From NCBI RefSeq assembly GCF_900101885.1, contig NZ_FNAN01000010.1, positions 304,505 to 368,504 of the forward strand: a DNA stretch of 64,000 bases, given 5' to 3'. How positions within the stretch are numbered: the first letter of the stretch is position 1; each line of letters starts with the position of its first letter. A program made the position numbers and the translations under genes. Of the stretch, positions 16,916 through 26,914 are shown one piece after another. The stretch comes from Dyadobacter soli (lineage in GTDB: Bacteria > Bacteroidota > Bacteroidia > Cytophagales > Spirosomataceae). The notes below the pieces were generated by a model. The model saw only the letters and a program-made list of their open reading frames with translations, was not told where the DNA came from and searched no databases.

Positions 16916-18001
16916 ATGAAAAGAATTCTCATGCTCGTGAGCTTGGGTGCATTGTTGTATCAGACAGGCTGTACATCCAAACACGAAGAAGAAAAAGAAA
17001 AAGAGGTTAACTATTTAGTAACAAGCCCCTTACAAACGGACACTACCATCACGAAAGAGTACGTAAGCCAGATCCGGGCGATCAGCCATATCGAGCTGCG
17101 TGCATTGGAAAGAGGTTATTTGCAAAAAATATATGTGGATGAAGGTCAGTCGGTAAAAAAAGGCCAGCTGATGTTCCAGATCATGCCGCTCGTGTACCAG
17201 GCGGAGCAACAAAAGGCGCAGGCTGAGGCTAACTTCGCGGAAATCGAATTCAAAAACACCAAGGCGCTGGCCGACAGCAATGTAGTTTCCAAAAACGAAC
17301 TCGCATTGGCCAAAGCGAAACTGGACAAAGCGAAAGCGGAACTCGGCCTGGCGTCGACACACCTCGGATTTACGGAAATCCGCGCGCCGTTTAACGGTAT
17401 CATGGACCACTTCCAGGTGCGGCTGGGAAGTCTCGTGGACGAGGGCGACCTGCTCACTACCCTATCCGACAACAGCGATATGTGGGTGTACTTCAACGTT
17501 CCGGAAGCGGAATACCTGGATTACAAATCCGGCGAAGACAGCGGTAATCTCCTGAAAGTGAAGCTCAAAATGGCCAACGAAAAAATCTTCGATCACACCG
17601 GGGCGGTGAAAACGATCGAGGCCGATTTCAATAACGAAACAGGTAACATCGCATTCCGTGCCACGTTCCCGAACCCGAAAGGTTTGCTGCGCCACGGCGA
17701 AACAGGCAATGTGCAGATCAGTGTACCGCTTAAACATGCATTGCTGATCCCGCAGAAAGCTACTTTCGAGGTTTTGGAAAAAAAATACTGCTACGTGCTC
17801 GATAAGGACAACAAGGTACAGTCACGCGAGATCACGATCGGTGCCGAATTGCCGCACATTTTCGCGGTATCACACGGCCTTCAGAAAGACGACAAAATTT
17901 TGCTCGAAGGCTTGCGCCAGGTTCGCGAAAACCAGAAGATCAGCTACAAATTCCAGAAGCCCGATTCGGTCATTTCTCACCTAAGCCTGTACGCGGAATA
18001 A
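16916..18001 (+). CDS. RND efflux periplasmic adaptor lipoprotein (MFP family)
   Basis: ATG 16916 opens a lipoprotein signal (RILMLVSLGALLYQTGC, with Cys as modified residue); the longer frame from 16808 lacks a signal and is rejected. The domains are those of AcrA/MexA: a lipoyl half-motif (IYVDEGQSVKKGQLMFQI, about 72-90), an alpha-hairpin coiled coil (AEQQKAQAEANFAEIEF to KAELGLASTHLGF, about 98-155), the second lipoyl half (IRAPFNGIMDHFQVRLGSLV), a beta-barrel, and a membrane-proximal domain ending GLRQVRENQKISYKF. It links the inner-membrane pump to the outer-membrane channel encoded next. The pump gene follows 21 bases later. Confidence 0.93.
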   Translation: MKRILMLVSLGALLYQTGCTSKHEEEKEKEVNYLVTSPLQTDTTITKEYVSQIRAISHIELRALERGYLQKIYVDEGQSVKKGQLMFQIMPLVYQAEQQKAQAEANFAEIEFKNTKALADSNVVSKNELALAKAKLDKAKAELGLASTHLGFTEIRAPFNGIMDHFQVRLGSLVDEGDLLTTLSDNSDMWVYFNVPEAEYLDYKSGEDSGNLLKVKLKMANEKIFDHTGAVKTIEADFNNETGNIAFRATFPNPKGLLRHGETGNVQISVPLKHALLIPQKATFEVLEKKYCYVLDKDNKVQSREITIGAELPHIFAVSHGLQKDDKILLEGLRQVRENQKISYKFQKPDSVISHLSLYAE

Positions 18002-18022
18002 TCAGGTCCGAAAGCAAAAGAT

Positions 18023-21000
18023 ATGTTTAATCAATTCATACGACGACCTGTATTCGCGATTGTGATATCGGTCATGATAGTCTTTATTGGTATACTGGCT
18101 ATCAAAAAACTGCCTATCTCGCAGTTCCCTGACATTGCTCCTACCACTGTTAACATCTTTATCGCCTATCCGGGATCGAGTGCGGATGTTTTGGTAAAAT
18201 CCACGCTTATTACGCTGGAACAGGCCATTAACGGTGTTCAGGATATGCGTTACATCGCTACCGATGCCACCAGTGCCGGTGAAGCGACGCTTCGTATTAT
18301 TTTCGAACCCGGTACCGACCCGAACGACGCCGTTATCCGTGTAAAAACGCGGGTTGACCAGGTAATGCCGCTGCTCCCCGAGCTTGTGCAGCGTGAAGGG
18401 GTAATTATCACGCCCATTCAGCCGAGTATGTTGATGTACGTCAACCTGTACTCCAAGACCAAGAGCATTGATGAGAAATTCCTTTTCAACTACGCTACCG
18501 TTAAAATGATCCCTGAAATCCAGCGGACCAAAGGGGTAGCGCGGGCGCAGATCCTCGGTAGCCGCCGTTACGCGATGCGCGTATGGCTCAACCCCGACCG
18601 TATGCGTGCGTACAGCATTTCGGTGGAAGAAGTAATGAAGTCGCTGGCCGAGCAAAGTATCATCGGTCGTCCGGGCCGTATCGGACAAAGCTCCGGTATC
18701 GCGGCACAATCCCTGGAATACGTACTGACCTACAAAGGCCGTTACAGCGAGCCGAAAGAGTACGAAGACATCATTGTCCGGGCCAACAAGGAAGGTGAAA
18801 GCATCCATTTGAAGGACATTGCAAAAGTGGAGCTCGGTAGTGAATTCTTCGATATTTACTCCAACCTCGACGGCAAGGCCTCTGCGGCGATCGTTTTGCG
18901 CCAGAACTACGGTAGTAACGCGAGCGACGTGATCTCTGAAGTGAAGAAGAAACTCGATGTGATGAAAACGTCCTTCCCTCCGGGCATGGATTACAAGATC
19001 AGCTACGACGTTTCGCAGTTCCTCGACGCCTCTATCGAGCAGGTAATCGATACCCTGCGTGACGCATTCATCCTCGTGGCATTGGTAGTATTCCTCTTCC
19101 TGGGCGACTGGCGCTCAACCCTGATCCCGATCCTCGCGGTTCCGGTATCATTGGTGGGGGCATTCTTTGTAATTCAGGGCTTCGGGCTATCCATTAACCT
19201 GATCACACTCTTCGCATTGGTATTGGCGATCGGTATTGTGGTCGATGACGCGATTGTGGTGGTGGAGGCGGTCCACGCCAAGTTTGAGGAGGAACCCGGC
19301 ATATCGCCTTACAATGCGGTGAAAAAGGTACTGGCCGAAATCAGCGGCGCGATCATCGCGATCACCGCCGTAATGGTGTCGGTATTCGTACCTATCTCCT
19401 TTATGTCGGGTCCCGTGGGTACATTCTACCGCCAGTTCTCCATTACAATGGCAAGCTCGATTGTGATCTCGGCATTGATCGCCTTGACGCTCACGCCCGT
19501 ATTGTGTGCGATGCTTTTGAAAGGCCACCACGGCCACGCCAGAAAGAAATCCATTATGGACAAGGGGATCGACGCATTCAACCGGGGTTTTGAAAAACTC
19601 ACCGGCCGCTATGTCGCCTTGCTGAACCGGATCGTGGCACGCCGTCTGGTTACATTTATCGTCCTCGGTCTGTTCTGTTTCGGTATCTACTGGGCCAACT
19701 CGATTGTACCCGCAGGTTTTATCCCTAACGAAGACCAGAGTACCATTTACGCGATCATCCAGACACCTCCGGGGTCTACTTTGGAAAAAACCAACGAGGT
19801 ATCGCGTCGTCTGCAAAAGATTTGCGAGGAAGTGGAAGGTATCGAATCGGTATCGTCACTGGCAGGTTACGAGATTATGACGGAAGGCCGCGGTTCCAAT
19901 GCGGGTACCTGTTTGATCAACCTTAAACCTTGGCATGAACGCGAGCAGAATGTAAAAGAGATCATGGAAGAGTTGGAACACGCTTCCAAAGGCCTCGGCG
20001 CGACGGTCGAATTCTTCGAACCACCAGCGATCCCTGGTTTCGGTACCTCAGGTGGTTTCTCGATGCGTTTGCTCGATAAAAACACCGATACCGATTACCA
20101 GGAGTTCGACAAGATCAACAAGCAATTCCTCGAAGATCTCGGCAAACGCAAAGAGCTGACCGGTTTGTTCACCTTCTTCGCTGCGAATTATCCGCAGTAC
20201 GAACTCGAAATCGATAACAAATTGGCGATGCAGAAAGGCGTGTCGATCGGTAAAGCGATGGATAACCTCAACATCATGATCGGTAGTACTTACGAACAGG
20301 GTTTTATCAAATTCAACCAGTTCTTTAAAGTATACGTACAATCCGATCCGAAGTACAGGAGGCTTCCTTCCGACCTTTTGAACCTGTTCGTGAAAAACGA
20401 AGCGGGTGAAATGGTGCCTTACTCGGCATTCATGAAGCTCAAAAAAGGACAGGGACCTAACGAGATCACCCGTTTTAACCTCTATAACTCGGCGGCGATC
20501 CAGGGACTTCCTGCAAAAGGCTACACGACGGCCGAAGCCATCGCGGCGATCCGCGAAGTATCTGCGAAAACGCTTCCGAAAGGTTACGATATCGCATTCG
20601 AAGGGCTTTCCTACGACGAATCGATCCGCGGAAACGAGTCGGTGGTGGTATTCATGATCGTATTGGCATTCGTGTACCTGGTACTTGCCGCGCAATACGA
20701 AAGCTTCATCATTCCGCTCGCGGTAGTATTGTCGCTGCCTGTCGGGGTGTTCGGATCGTTCCTGATGCTGAAACTGATGGGCCTCGAAAACAACATCTAC
20801 GCGCAGATCGGTCTGATCATGCTCGTCGGTCTGCTCGGTAAGAACGCCGTATTGATTGTGGAATTCGCGGTGCAGAAACGCGCCGAAGGAGCCACCATCC
20901 TGGCGGCGGCGATCGAAGGTGCGAGGGTACGTTTCCGTCCGATCCTCATGACCTCGTTCGCATTCGTGGCCGGTCTGATCCCGTTGATCCTGGCTACCGG

Positions 21001-21229
21001 CGCCGGCGCGATCGGTAACCGTACGATCGGCTCCTCCGCAATGGGTGGTATGTTGTTCGGTACCGTTTTCGGGGTCATCATCATCCCGGGATTGTACTAC
21101 ATATTCGCTAAAATGGCCGATGGCAGAAAACTGATCAGGGACGAAGAAGACAGCTCGCTGTCCGAAGGGTTCGTTCACGCCATTGACGCTTTCCCCCACT
21201 CAGAAGATAAAGACGAACATGCGAAATAA
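18023..21229 (+). CDS. RND multidrug efflux permease (HAE-1/AcrB type)
   Basis: A 1068-residue inner-membrane proton-driven pump. The start FNQFIRRPVFAIVISVMIVFIGILA is the typical TM1; porter-domain and funnel loops lie between TM1-2 and TM7-8; the proton-relay aspartates are in TM4 (GIVVDDAIVVVEAVH, near residue 410). TM segments 9-12 include VYLVLAAQYESFIIPLAVVL and GLLGKNAVLIVEFA. The length matches the AcrB/MexB family (about 1030-1070) and the sequence shows hydrophobic-drug type HAE-1 rather than heavy-metal type. Exported compounds are not deducible. It shares an 11-base overlap with the outer-membrane factor gene, so the three genes form one operon. Confidence 0.95.
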   Translation: MFNQFIRRPVFAIVISVMIVFIGILAIKKLPISQFPDIAPTTVNIFIAYPGSSADVLVKSTLITLEQAINGVQDMRYIATDATSAGEATLRIIFEPGTDPNDAVIRVKTRVDQVMPLLPELVQREGVIITPIQPSMLMYVNLYSKTKSIDEKFLFNYATVKMIPEIQRTKGVARAQILGSRRYAMRVWLNPDRMRAYSISVEEVMKSLAEQSIIGRPGRIGQSSGIAAQSLEYVLTYKGRYSEPKEYEDIIVRANKEGESIHLKDIAKVELGSEFFDIYSNLDGKASAAIVLRQNYGSNASDVISEVKKKLDVMKTSFPPGMDYKISYDVSQFLDASIEQVIDTLRDAFILVALVVFLFLGDWRSTLIPILAVPVSLVGAFFVIQGFGLSINLITLFALVLAIGIVVDDAIVVVEAVHAKFEEEPGISPYNAVKKVLAEISGAIIAITAVMVSVFVPISFMSGPVGTFYRQFSITMASSIVISALIALTLTPVLCAMLLKGHHGHARKKSIMDKGIDAFNRGFEKLTGRYVALLNRIVARRLVTFIVLGLFCFGIYWANSIVPAGFIPNEDQSTIYAIIQTPPGSTLEKTNEVSRRLQKICEEVEGIESVSSLAGYEIMTEGRGSNAGTCLINLKPWHEREQNVKEIMEELEHASKGLGATVEFFEPPAIPGFGTSGGFSMRLLDKNTDTDYQEFDKINKQFLEDLGKRKELTGLFTFFAANYPQYELEIDNKLAMQKGVSIGKAMDNLNIMIGSTYEQGFIKFNQFFKVYVQSDPKYRRLPSDLLNLFVKNEAGEMVPYSAFMKLKKGQGPNEITRFNLYNSAAIQGLPAKGYTTAEAIAAIREVSAKTLPKGYDIAFEGLSYDESIRGNESVVVFMIVLAFVYLVLAAQYESFIIPLAVVLSLPVGVFGSFLMLKLMGLENNIYAQIGLIMLVGLLGKNAVLIVEFAVQKRAEGATILAAAIEGARVRFRPILMTSFAFVAGLIPLILATGAGAIGNRTIGSSAMGGMLFGTVFGVIIIPGLYYIFAKMADGRKLIRDEEDSSLSEGFVHAIDAFPHSEDKDEHAK

Positions 21230-22652
21230 GAGAATATTGAACTGGGCCGGCATCGCGTTCATCGGGCTGACCTACCAGGCCTGTAACATCCCGGTGCTGA
21301 CCCAGAGAACAGAAAACAAAGTGGTACCTGTGAGCTTCAACGGCTCGCAGGACTCCACCAACACCGGCAAGGTTAGCTGGAAAACGTTTTTCACCGACCC
21401 GAACCTGAATGCCCTCATCGACACGGCGTTCCGGAACAACCAGGAGTTGAACATCACGATGCAGGAAATTGCGATCTCGCAGAACGAGATCCAGGCCCGC
21501 AAAGGGGAATACCTGCCGTTCGTAGGCCTGCGCGGTGGTGCGGGTGTCGAGAAAGCGGCACGTTACACCAACATCGGCGCCAGCGAAGCTACTACCGACA
21601 TCAAGCCGGGCAGGGAAACGCCCGATCCGCTGCCGGATGTGAATATTGCAGCCGTAGCGCGTTGGGAAGTCGATATCTGGCACAAGCTGCGCAATGCGAA
21701 AAAAGCGGCGGCTACCCGGTATTTGTCTTCCATCGAAGGTAAAAACTTCATGATGACCAACCTGGCGGCCGAAATCGCAAACTCCTATTACGAACTCCTC
21801 GCGCTGGACACGCAGCTGGCCATTATCCGCCAGAACATCGATATCCAGAACAATGCGTTGAAGATCGTGCGCATGGAGAAAGAAGCAACCCGCGTGACCG
21901 AACTGGCCGTTCGCCGGTTCGAAGCACAGGTGCTGAAAACGCAAAACCTGCAATACGGTATCCAGCAGCAGATCATCGAAACCGAGAACCGGATCAACTT
22001 CCTCGTCGGACGTTACCCGCAGCCGGTACAGCGCAGCAGCCAGGGCTTCGAAAACCTCGTTCCGAACGTCATGCAATCGGGTATCCCTTCACAGTTGCTT
22101 TCCAACCGTCCGGATATCAAACAGGCGGAGCTCGATCTGGAAGCTGCTAAAATTGACGTGACCGTGGCCCGCGCGAACTTCTATCCTTCGCTCGGCTTGT
22201 CGGCAAGCCTCGGTTTGCAGGCATTCAGCCCGATTTACCTCGCCCGCGTACCCGAGTCGATCATGGGATCGCTCATCGGCGACCTGGCTGGCCCGGTGAT
22301 CAACCGTTACGCGATCCGCGCGGGTTATGCCAATGCGAACGCCCGCCAGATCCAGGCGATTTACAACTACGAACGTACCGTACTGAATGCGTACATCGAA
22401 GTCGTGAACCAGCTTTCGAATATCAATAACCTGGAAAAAAGCTTCGACCTGAAAACGAAAGAAGTGGAAGCGCTGAACCAGTCGACCACGATTTCGAACC
22501 GGTTGTTTGCCTCGGCCCGCGCCGATTATATGGAAGTATTGCTGACCCAGCGCGACGCGTTGGAGTCGAAATTCGAACTGATCGAAACCAAGATGCGCCA
22601 GATGAATGCCATGGTGAATATCTACCGGGCACTCGGAGGCGGCTGGAATTGA
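21219..22652 (+). CDS. TolC/NodT-type outer-membrane efflux lipoprotein
   Basis: ATG 21219 (11 bases inside the pump gene) begins a lipoprotein signal, LNWAGIAFIGLTYQAC, so the lipid anchor is Cys19. The 477-residue protein has two OEP repeats, each with a long helical hairpin: SWKTFFTDPNLNALIDTAF with QELNITMQEIAISQNEIQ in the first, and LLSNRPDIKQAELDLEAAKI with VTVARANFYPSLGLSASL in the second. It forms the trimeric exit duct of the pump. A strong terminator follows the stop, closing the operon. Confidence 0.93.
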   Translation: MRNKRILNWAGIAFIGLTYQACNIPVLTQRTENKVVPVSFNGSQDSTNTGKVSWKTFFTDPNLNALIDTAFRNNQELNITMQEIAISQNEIQARKGEYLPFVGLRGGAGVEKAARYTNIGASEATTDIKPGRETPDPLPDVNIAAVARWEVDIWHKLRNAKKAAATRYLSSIEGKNFMMTNLAAEIANSYYELLALDTQLAIIRQNIDIQNNALKIVRMEKEATRVTELAVRRFEAQVLKTQNLQYGIQQQIIETENRINFLVGRYPQPVQRSSQGFENLVPNVMQSGIPSQLLSNRPDIKQAELDLEAAKIDVTVARANFYPSLGLSASLGLQAFSPIYLARVPESIMGSLIGDLAGPVINRYAIRAGYANANARQIQAIYNYERTVLNAYIEVVNQLSNINNLEKSFDLKTKEVEALNQSTTISNRLFASARADYMEVLLTQRDALESKFELIETKMRQMNAMVNIYRALGGGWN

Positions 22653-22681
22653 CAGATTAACTTAGGATGTGGTTTTTTGAT

Positions 22682-22720
22682 AAAGATTCTCCCGGCTTTC
22701 GGGGGAATCTTTATTTTTTT
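22682..22720 (+). terminator. Rho-independent terminator of the RND operon
   Basis: An AAAGATTC/GAATCTTT stem extended by TCCCG/CGGGG (22682-22712) with a GCTTT loop, then a T-rich tail to 22720. Confidence 0.9.
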
Positions 22721-22801
22721 GCAGGTAATTTCATCACAAAATCAGCTTATTACGAGGATTTGAATTAAGTAACCGTTTGTACCAGCTTAATCATTTTTGC
22801 T

Positions 22802-24268
22802 ATGAGCCTGAAAAATTACCTGACCTTTGCCCTCCTAACCATTACCTGCCTGCAACTGCAAGCGAAAGACTACCGCACCTCGCTTTTCGGTATCCATTCC
22901 GACGGCATTACCCTCAACACCCGGTCCATTCAATACGCGATCGACTTCATCTCCCAGAACGGCGGCGGCCGGCTGGTATTCAATGTGGGCCGTTACCTCA
23001 CCGGCTCCGTTCATTTGAAATCCAATGTGACACTCCACCTCGAAGAAGGCGCCGTGCTCCTCGGCTCGCTGAACCCGTGGGATTATGATAAAAAAGTGTG
23101 GACGGCCATCGTTTTCGCGCACGACCAGCAGAATATCGGCATTACCGGCCAGGGCGTGATCGACGGTCGCGGCCGCTACATTGCCCGCAATATCGTGGAC
23201 ATGATTCACAAAGGCCTCATCAAAGACCTCTTCCGCCAGGACCGACCGGAAGCCGAAACCCGCCCCGTACTCGCGTACATACGCAATTGCGAGAATGTGA
23301 ATATCAAAGGCGTCACAATGCAGAACTCGTCGAGCTGGGTGCAGATTTACGACCAATGCAAAAACGTGGCCATCGACAGTATTACCGTCGACAGCAAAGC
23401 TTACTGGAACAACGACGGCATCGATATCGTCGATTGCGACGGCGTGACAATTACCAATTCGTTCATCGATTCGGACGACGATGGCATTTGCCTCAAATCG
23501 CACGACGCATCGAAAGTCTGCAAAAACATTCTGGTCCGGAACTGCACCATCCGTTCCAGCGCCAATGGTATCAAGTTCGGCACGGCTTCTTATGGTGGTT
23601 TTAGTAATGTCAAAATTTACAATGTCAAAATATTCGACACCTACCGCTCGGCTGTAACCTTGCAGGCTGTCGACGGCGGCTTCGTCGAGAATGTGATTGT
23701 GGACAGTTTGAAGGCCTACAATACCGGTAATGCGATCTTTTTGCGCATTGGAGAAAGGGTGAAGGGGAAGAAAGGCAGGATGGAGAATATCAGTATCTCG
23801 AATATGTATGTGGAGGTGCCTGCTACCAAACCCGATGCGGGTTACGAATACGAAGGGCCAATTGAAGATATGCCGCGGAATATCTCGCCTTCGGGCATTG
23901 TGGGTATGCCGGATGCCATCATTACCAATGTGACTTTGAAAAATATCGAGATTAAAATGCCGGGAGGCGGTAACCCGATGTACGCTAAAATCGGCCTCGA
24001 CGAGCTGGATAAGGTGCCCGAGAAACCGACCTTCTACCCCGAATTCTCGATGTTCGACGAGCTTCCAGCGTGGGGCTTGTACCTGCGCCATGCGAAGGAT
24101 ATCAAAATCAGTAACCTCACATTATCCTGCGAAAAGAAAGATTACCGCACCGCCATCGTCGCCGACGATGTCCACGGCGCGACTTTTGAAGGGATAAAAG
24201 TGACACAGACCGGTAGCAAAAATTACATTCACACCCACAAATCCACCGGCATTGTCCAAAAGAAATGA
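22802..24268 (+). CDS. secreted GH28-like right-handed beta-helix protein
   Basis: A 488-residue protein with a signal peptide (LKNYLTFALLTITCLQLQA) and a parallel beta-helix in which N/D/G turns recur. It begins like GH28 polygalacturonases (TLNTRSIQYAIDFISQNGGGRLVF, LKSNVTLHLEEGAVL). The GH28 catalytic aspartates are kept in divergent form: NNDGID (Asp205) and SDDDG (Asp226/227). The GHG and RIK motifs are not in canonical form: the expected place has SANGIKFGTASYGG and RSAVTLQAVDG. It is likely to act on a pectin-like or rhamnogalacturonan-type glycan, but activity and specificity need proof. It overlaps the ThuA-like gene by four bases (ATGA). Confidence 0.8.
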   Translation: MSLKNYLTFALLTITCLQLQAKDYRTSLFGIHSDGITLNTRSIQYAIDFISQNGGGRLVFNVGRYLTGSVHLKSNVTLHLEEGAVLLGSLNPWDYDKKVWTAIVFAHDQQNIGITGQGVIDGRGRYIARNIVDMIHKGLIKDLFRQDRPEAETRPVLAYIRNCENVNIKGVTMQNSSSWVQIYDQCKNVAIDSITVDSKAYWNNDGIDIVDCDGVTITNSFIDSDDDGICLKSHDASKVCKNILVRNCTIRSSANGIKFGTASYGGFSNVKIYNVKIFDTYRSAVTLQAVDGGFVENVIVDSLKAYNTGNAIFLRIGERVKGKKGRMENISISNMYVEVPATKPDAGYEYEGPIEDMPRNISPSGIVGMPDAIITNVTLKNIEIKMPGGGNPMYAKIGLDELDKVPEKPTFYPEFSMFDELPAWGLYLRHAKDIKISNLTLSCEKKDYRTAIVADDVHGATFEGIKVTQTGSKNYIHTHKSTGIVQKK

Positions 24269-25104
24269 AATTGGGTTCGCGGCGTATGCTTTTGAAAATA
24301 ACAGCCATAGTCATGACAATGGTGGCGGGAGCCGCCGGTTATGCGCTGAACACCATGCGCTGGCTACCCTGGCAAAAGCCGGTTTTCGAGACGGCGCCAC
24401 CCGCCAATTGCGTAGCCGCTACTTCGAAGGCAGTATTGGTTTTTTCCAAAACAAATGGTTATCGCCACGCGTCCATCGAAGCCGCTGTAAAAGCGATCAA
24501 AGCGCAAGGCGAAAAACGCGGCTGGGAAGTAACAGCGACCGAAAATGGCGGGTATTTCAATGAGGTATGCCTCAAAAGCTACCGCGCCGTCGTGTTTCTC
24601 TCGACTACCGGCGATTTCCTCACGGACGCTCAGCAACTTGCATTTGAAAAATACATTGAAAACGGAGGCGGCTACGCAGGCATCCATTCCGCCTCGGATT
24701 GTGAATACGACTGGCAATGGTATGGAACGCTGCTCGGTACACGTTTCCGAAGCCACACCTTTTTGCCCTACCCTATTCCCAATGCAGAAATCGTAACCGA
24801 ACCCGGCTCGCACCCCGCGATCGACGGGCTGCCGGCGCGGTGGTCGAAGAAGGACGAATGGTACAACTTCCACGAAAGCGTGCGCGGGAAGCCCGGTTTC
24901 CAGGTGCTGCTCACTGTCGATGAAAGTACCTACCCCGCATTCTGGCCCAAAGCCATGCGCGGCGACCATCCATTAGCCTGGGCACGCAGCATCGGCGAAG
25001 GCCGGATGTTTTACACGGCCATCGGGCATAATGCGTCCACATACAGCGATCCCACCGCAATGAAACATATCATGGGTGGGATCGCCTGGGCCGCTGGCCT
25101 GTAA
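24265..25104 (+). CDS. ThuA-domain protein
   Basis: A 279-residue protein with an N-terminal hydrophobic anchor or signal (residues 8-28, ITAIVMTMVAGAAGYAL) and a class-I glutamine-amidotransferase-like ThuA fold. Visible motifs are FSKTNGYRHASI (start of fold), VVFLSTTGDFLTDAQ, ENGGGYAGIHSASD (loop at the usual nucleophile position), GSHPAIDGLP, DEWYNF and the end GRMFYTAIGHNASTYSD. ThuA proteins occur in sugar utilisation clusters (the founder is in a trehalose/sucrose operon), but their reaction is poorly defined. The ATGA overlap with the GH28-like gene supports a joint role in glycan use. Confidence 0.88.
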   Translation: MKLGSRRMLLKITAIVMTMVAGAAGYALNTMRWLPWQKPVFETAPPANCVAATSKAVLVFSKTNGYRHASIEAAVKAIKAQGEKRGWEVTATENGGYFNEVCLKSYRAVVFLSTTGDFLTDAQQLAFEKYIENGGGYAGIHSASDCEYDWQWYGTLLGTRFRSHTFLPYPIPNAEIVTEPGSHPAIDGLPARWSKKDEWYNFHESVRGKPGFQVLLTVDESTYPAFWPKAMRGDHPLAWARSIGEGRMFYTAIGHNASTYSDPTAMKHIMGGIAWAAGL

Positions 25105-25107
25105 ATG

Positions 25108-26685
25108 CTATTGTTCTTTTTTCTCGGCCCAGAATGCCTGCACCTGCGTGAACTCGCGGCCAAACATATCTTTGGCTTTCACTTCCACCAGGTGTTTTCC
25201 TTCGGTAAGGTTATTGGGGAATGCTGCGCGCCACAAATGCGTGCTTTTCACCGCATTGCTCGGGCGACGGCCCGCCGGGAGGTTTTCGATAAAATCCCAG
25301 TTGTAAACCAACCGCTGGAAATACGGATCAGGCTCGGCCTGGAAAGTCATGTCTTTCCATTCGCCGTTATCGATGCGGTAATGCACGGGGTTGCCTTCGT
25401 GGCCCATGAAAAAGTTGGCGTAAATACCCGACGACGTGTTGCCTCCCGCAGGTACCACGCGCGGTGTGTGAATGCGGATCTGGTATTCTTTCGGCTCGCC
25501 TGCCACCTTGTAATCGATGCTGTACTGGTTGCCTTTGATGCGCAGGAATGCGTAACCTTTCGGGGTGCCGTCGCGCATGGTCGATGACGGAACGCCCTGG
25601 ATGTTGAACTCGCCCGAGTACCAGTCGCCCGACGTCGTACCTGCGTTGTATTCGTGGAAAGGCTTCGCGCCGTTCCAGCCCGCGGCTTTTCCGTGGAAAT
25701 TCTGGCGCTGCAAATGCGTGTGCGCCGAGATAGCGAGCGTATTGGTGTAGTCTTTCAGGATGCTGAACAGTCGGTTGCGATCCTCGTCGCGGAATGCGTC
25801 GCCTTCGCCCTCTTCGTGCAATGGAATGTGGTATGCCAAAACGATCAGCCGGTCTTTCGGAACGAATTTCAGGTTGTTTTCTACAAAATCCAGCTGGCTC
25901 TGGCGAAAACCGCCCCAGTAACCCTTGCCGTCGCGCGGGTCGGGGTAAAGAATGTCATCGAGGATAATGTAATGCACCTTGCCTACATTGAAAGAGTAGT
26001 TGGCCGGACCGAAATGCGCTTCGTAGGTATCGTCGGACAGTGAGTCAGCCTTCGCGTCGTAATCCATATCGTGGTTACCCATGAGGTTATACCACGGCAA
26101 TCCTACCTTTTTTACAGCTTTCACGTAAGGCTGGTGCAGATCGAGGTTATCGCCGACGAGATCGCCGAGGCTCAGCCCGAACTCCACGTCTTTGATACCT
26201 TCCACTTCGCTCACGATCCCGCGGGAGAAATATTCGATCTCGTCGAGGCTGTATGGCTGCGGATCGCCGAAGATGAGTGCGGTGTAATCGTCGGCTTCCG
26301 ATTTGGCGGTCAATGCAAAATCGAGGGAAGCGGGTAATGCGGCCGTGGGCGCCACACCTTTGTATTTCAATGCGGGCGAACCTTCCGGCTTGTGCAAACG
26401 GTAGAACTTCGGCAGGTTATCTTCCGTCAGCGGAAGCTTGTAGCCCGAAGGTTTGATCACGAAAATGACATTATCCTTACCGATGGGTAGCTGGTACTCA
26501 CCGTTCGCATCCGTCTGCGCGACTTGCGTGCCGTTGGAAACCGATACCTGCGCGAGGCCCTTTTCGTTTTTGTCCTTGCGGCCGTTGTTGTTGAGGTCGC
26601 TGAACACAAACCCTTTCACAACGGACTGCGCCTGCACAGCCGATGCGAGCATCAGTCCGCAGCACAATGTGGAGATTTTTTTCAT
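25108..26685 (-). CDS. secreted calcineurin-like phosphoesterase with N- and C-terminal accessory domains
   Basis: ATG 26685 gives a signal peptide (KKISTLCCGLMLASAVQAQ); the 14-residue upstream extension is rejected. An N-terminal beta-sandwich (about 20-110) with a dockerin-like acidic turn (FSDLNNNGRKDKNEKG) precedes the metallophosphoesterase core. The core metal ligands are visible in order: FGDPQ, SLGDLVGD, MGNHD, LAYHIPLH and ISAHTHLQ. A C-terminal beta domain (about 365-525) completes the Bacteroidota architecture MetallophosN-Metallophos-MetallophosC. It is predicted to cleave phosphate esters outside the inner membrane; substrate unknown. It has its own promoter (26725-26753) and converges with the ThuA-like gene three bases away, without a visible terminator. 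Confidence 0.92.
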   Translation of the reverse strand: MKKISTLCCGLMLASAVQAQSVVKGFVFSDLNNNGRKDKNEKGLAQVSVSNGTQVAQTDANGEYQLPIGKDNVIFVIKPSGYKLPLTEDNLPKFYRLHKPEGSPALKYKGVAPTAALPASLDFALTAKSEADDYTALIFGDPQPYSLDEIEYFSRGIVSEVEGIKDVEFGLSLGDLVGDNLDLHQPYVKAVKKVGLPWYNLMGNHDMDYDAKADSLSDDTYEAHFGPANYSFNVGKVHYIILDDILYPDPRDGKGYWGGFRQSQLDFVENNLKFVPKDRLIVLAYHIPLHEEGEGDAFRDEDRNRLFSILKDYTNTLAISAHTHLQRQNFHGKAAGWNGAKPFHEYNAGTTSGDWYSGEFNIQGVPSSTMRDGTPKGYAFLRIKGNQYSIDYKVAGEPKEYQIRIHTPRVVPAGGNTSSGIYANFFMGHEGNPVHYRIDNGEWKDMTFQAEPDPYFQRLVYNWDFIENLPAGRRPSNAVKSTHLWRAAFPNNLTEGKHLVEVKAKDMFGREFTQVQAFWAEKKEQ

Positions 26686-26724
26686 AGGTAAAAGCGGGAA
26701 GTAATTGAGTAGTTTTCGAATGCG

Positions 26725-26753
26725 CAAAACTACTGCGCCGCTGTTTCCGCAAT
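26725..26753 (-). promoter_or_regulatory. promoter of the phosphoesterase gene
   Basis: On the minus strand, TAGTTTTG (26732-26725) fits the -7 consensus TAnnTTTG. ATTG at 26753-26750 with a 17-base spacer is a fair -33 element. The -7 element ends 39 bases before the ATG. Confidence 0.6.
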
Positions 26754-26914
26754 GTCAAGCCAATGTTACCCGAATATTAACCAAATAACTGATTCATAAG
26801 CATTTCAGCCACAAAATAGGCATCTGCGTTAACTTTCTGTTAAGTCTTCCAAAGTGGCGCTCCGCCGTTTTGCCGCGTGCGTATTTTTAGTTTTCAAACT
26901 ACTCACAAAACAAA

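Noticed and set aside
22835..24091. 418-residue open frame on the minus strand opposite the GH28-like gene
   Set aside because: It mirrors a GC-rich coding frame, has no signal or domain, and the plus-strand protein is clearly real.
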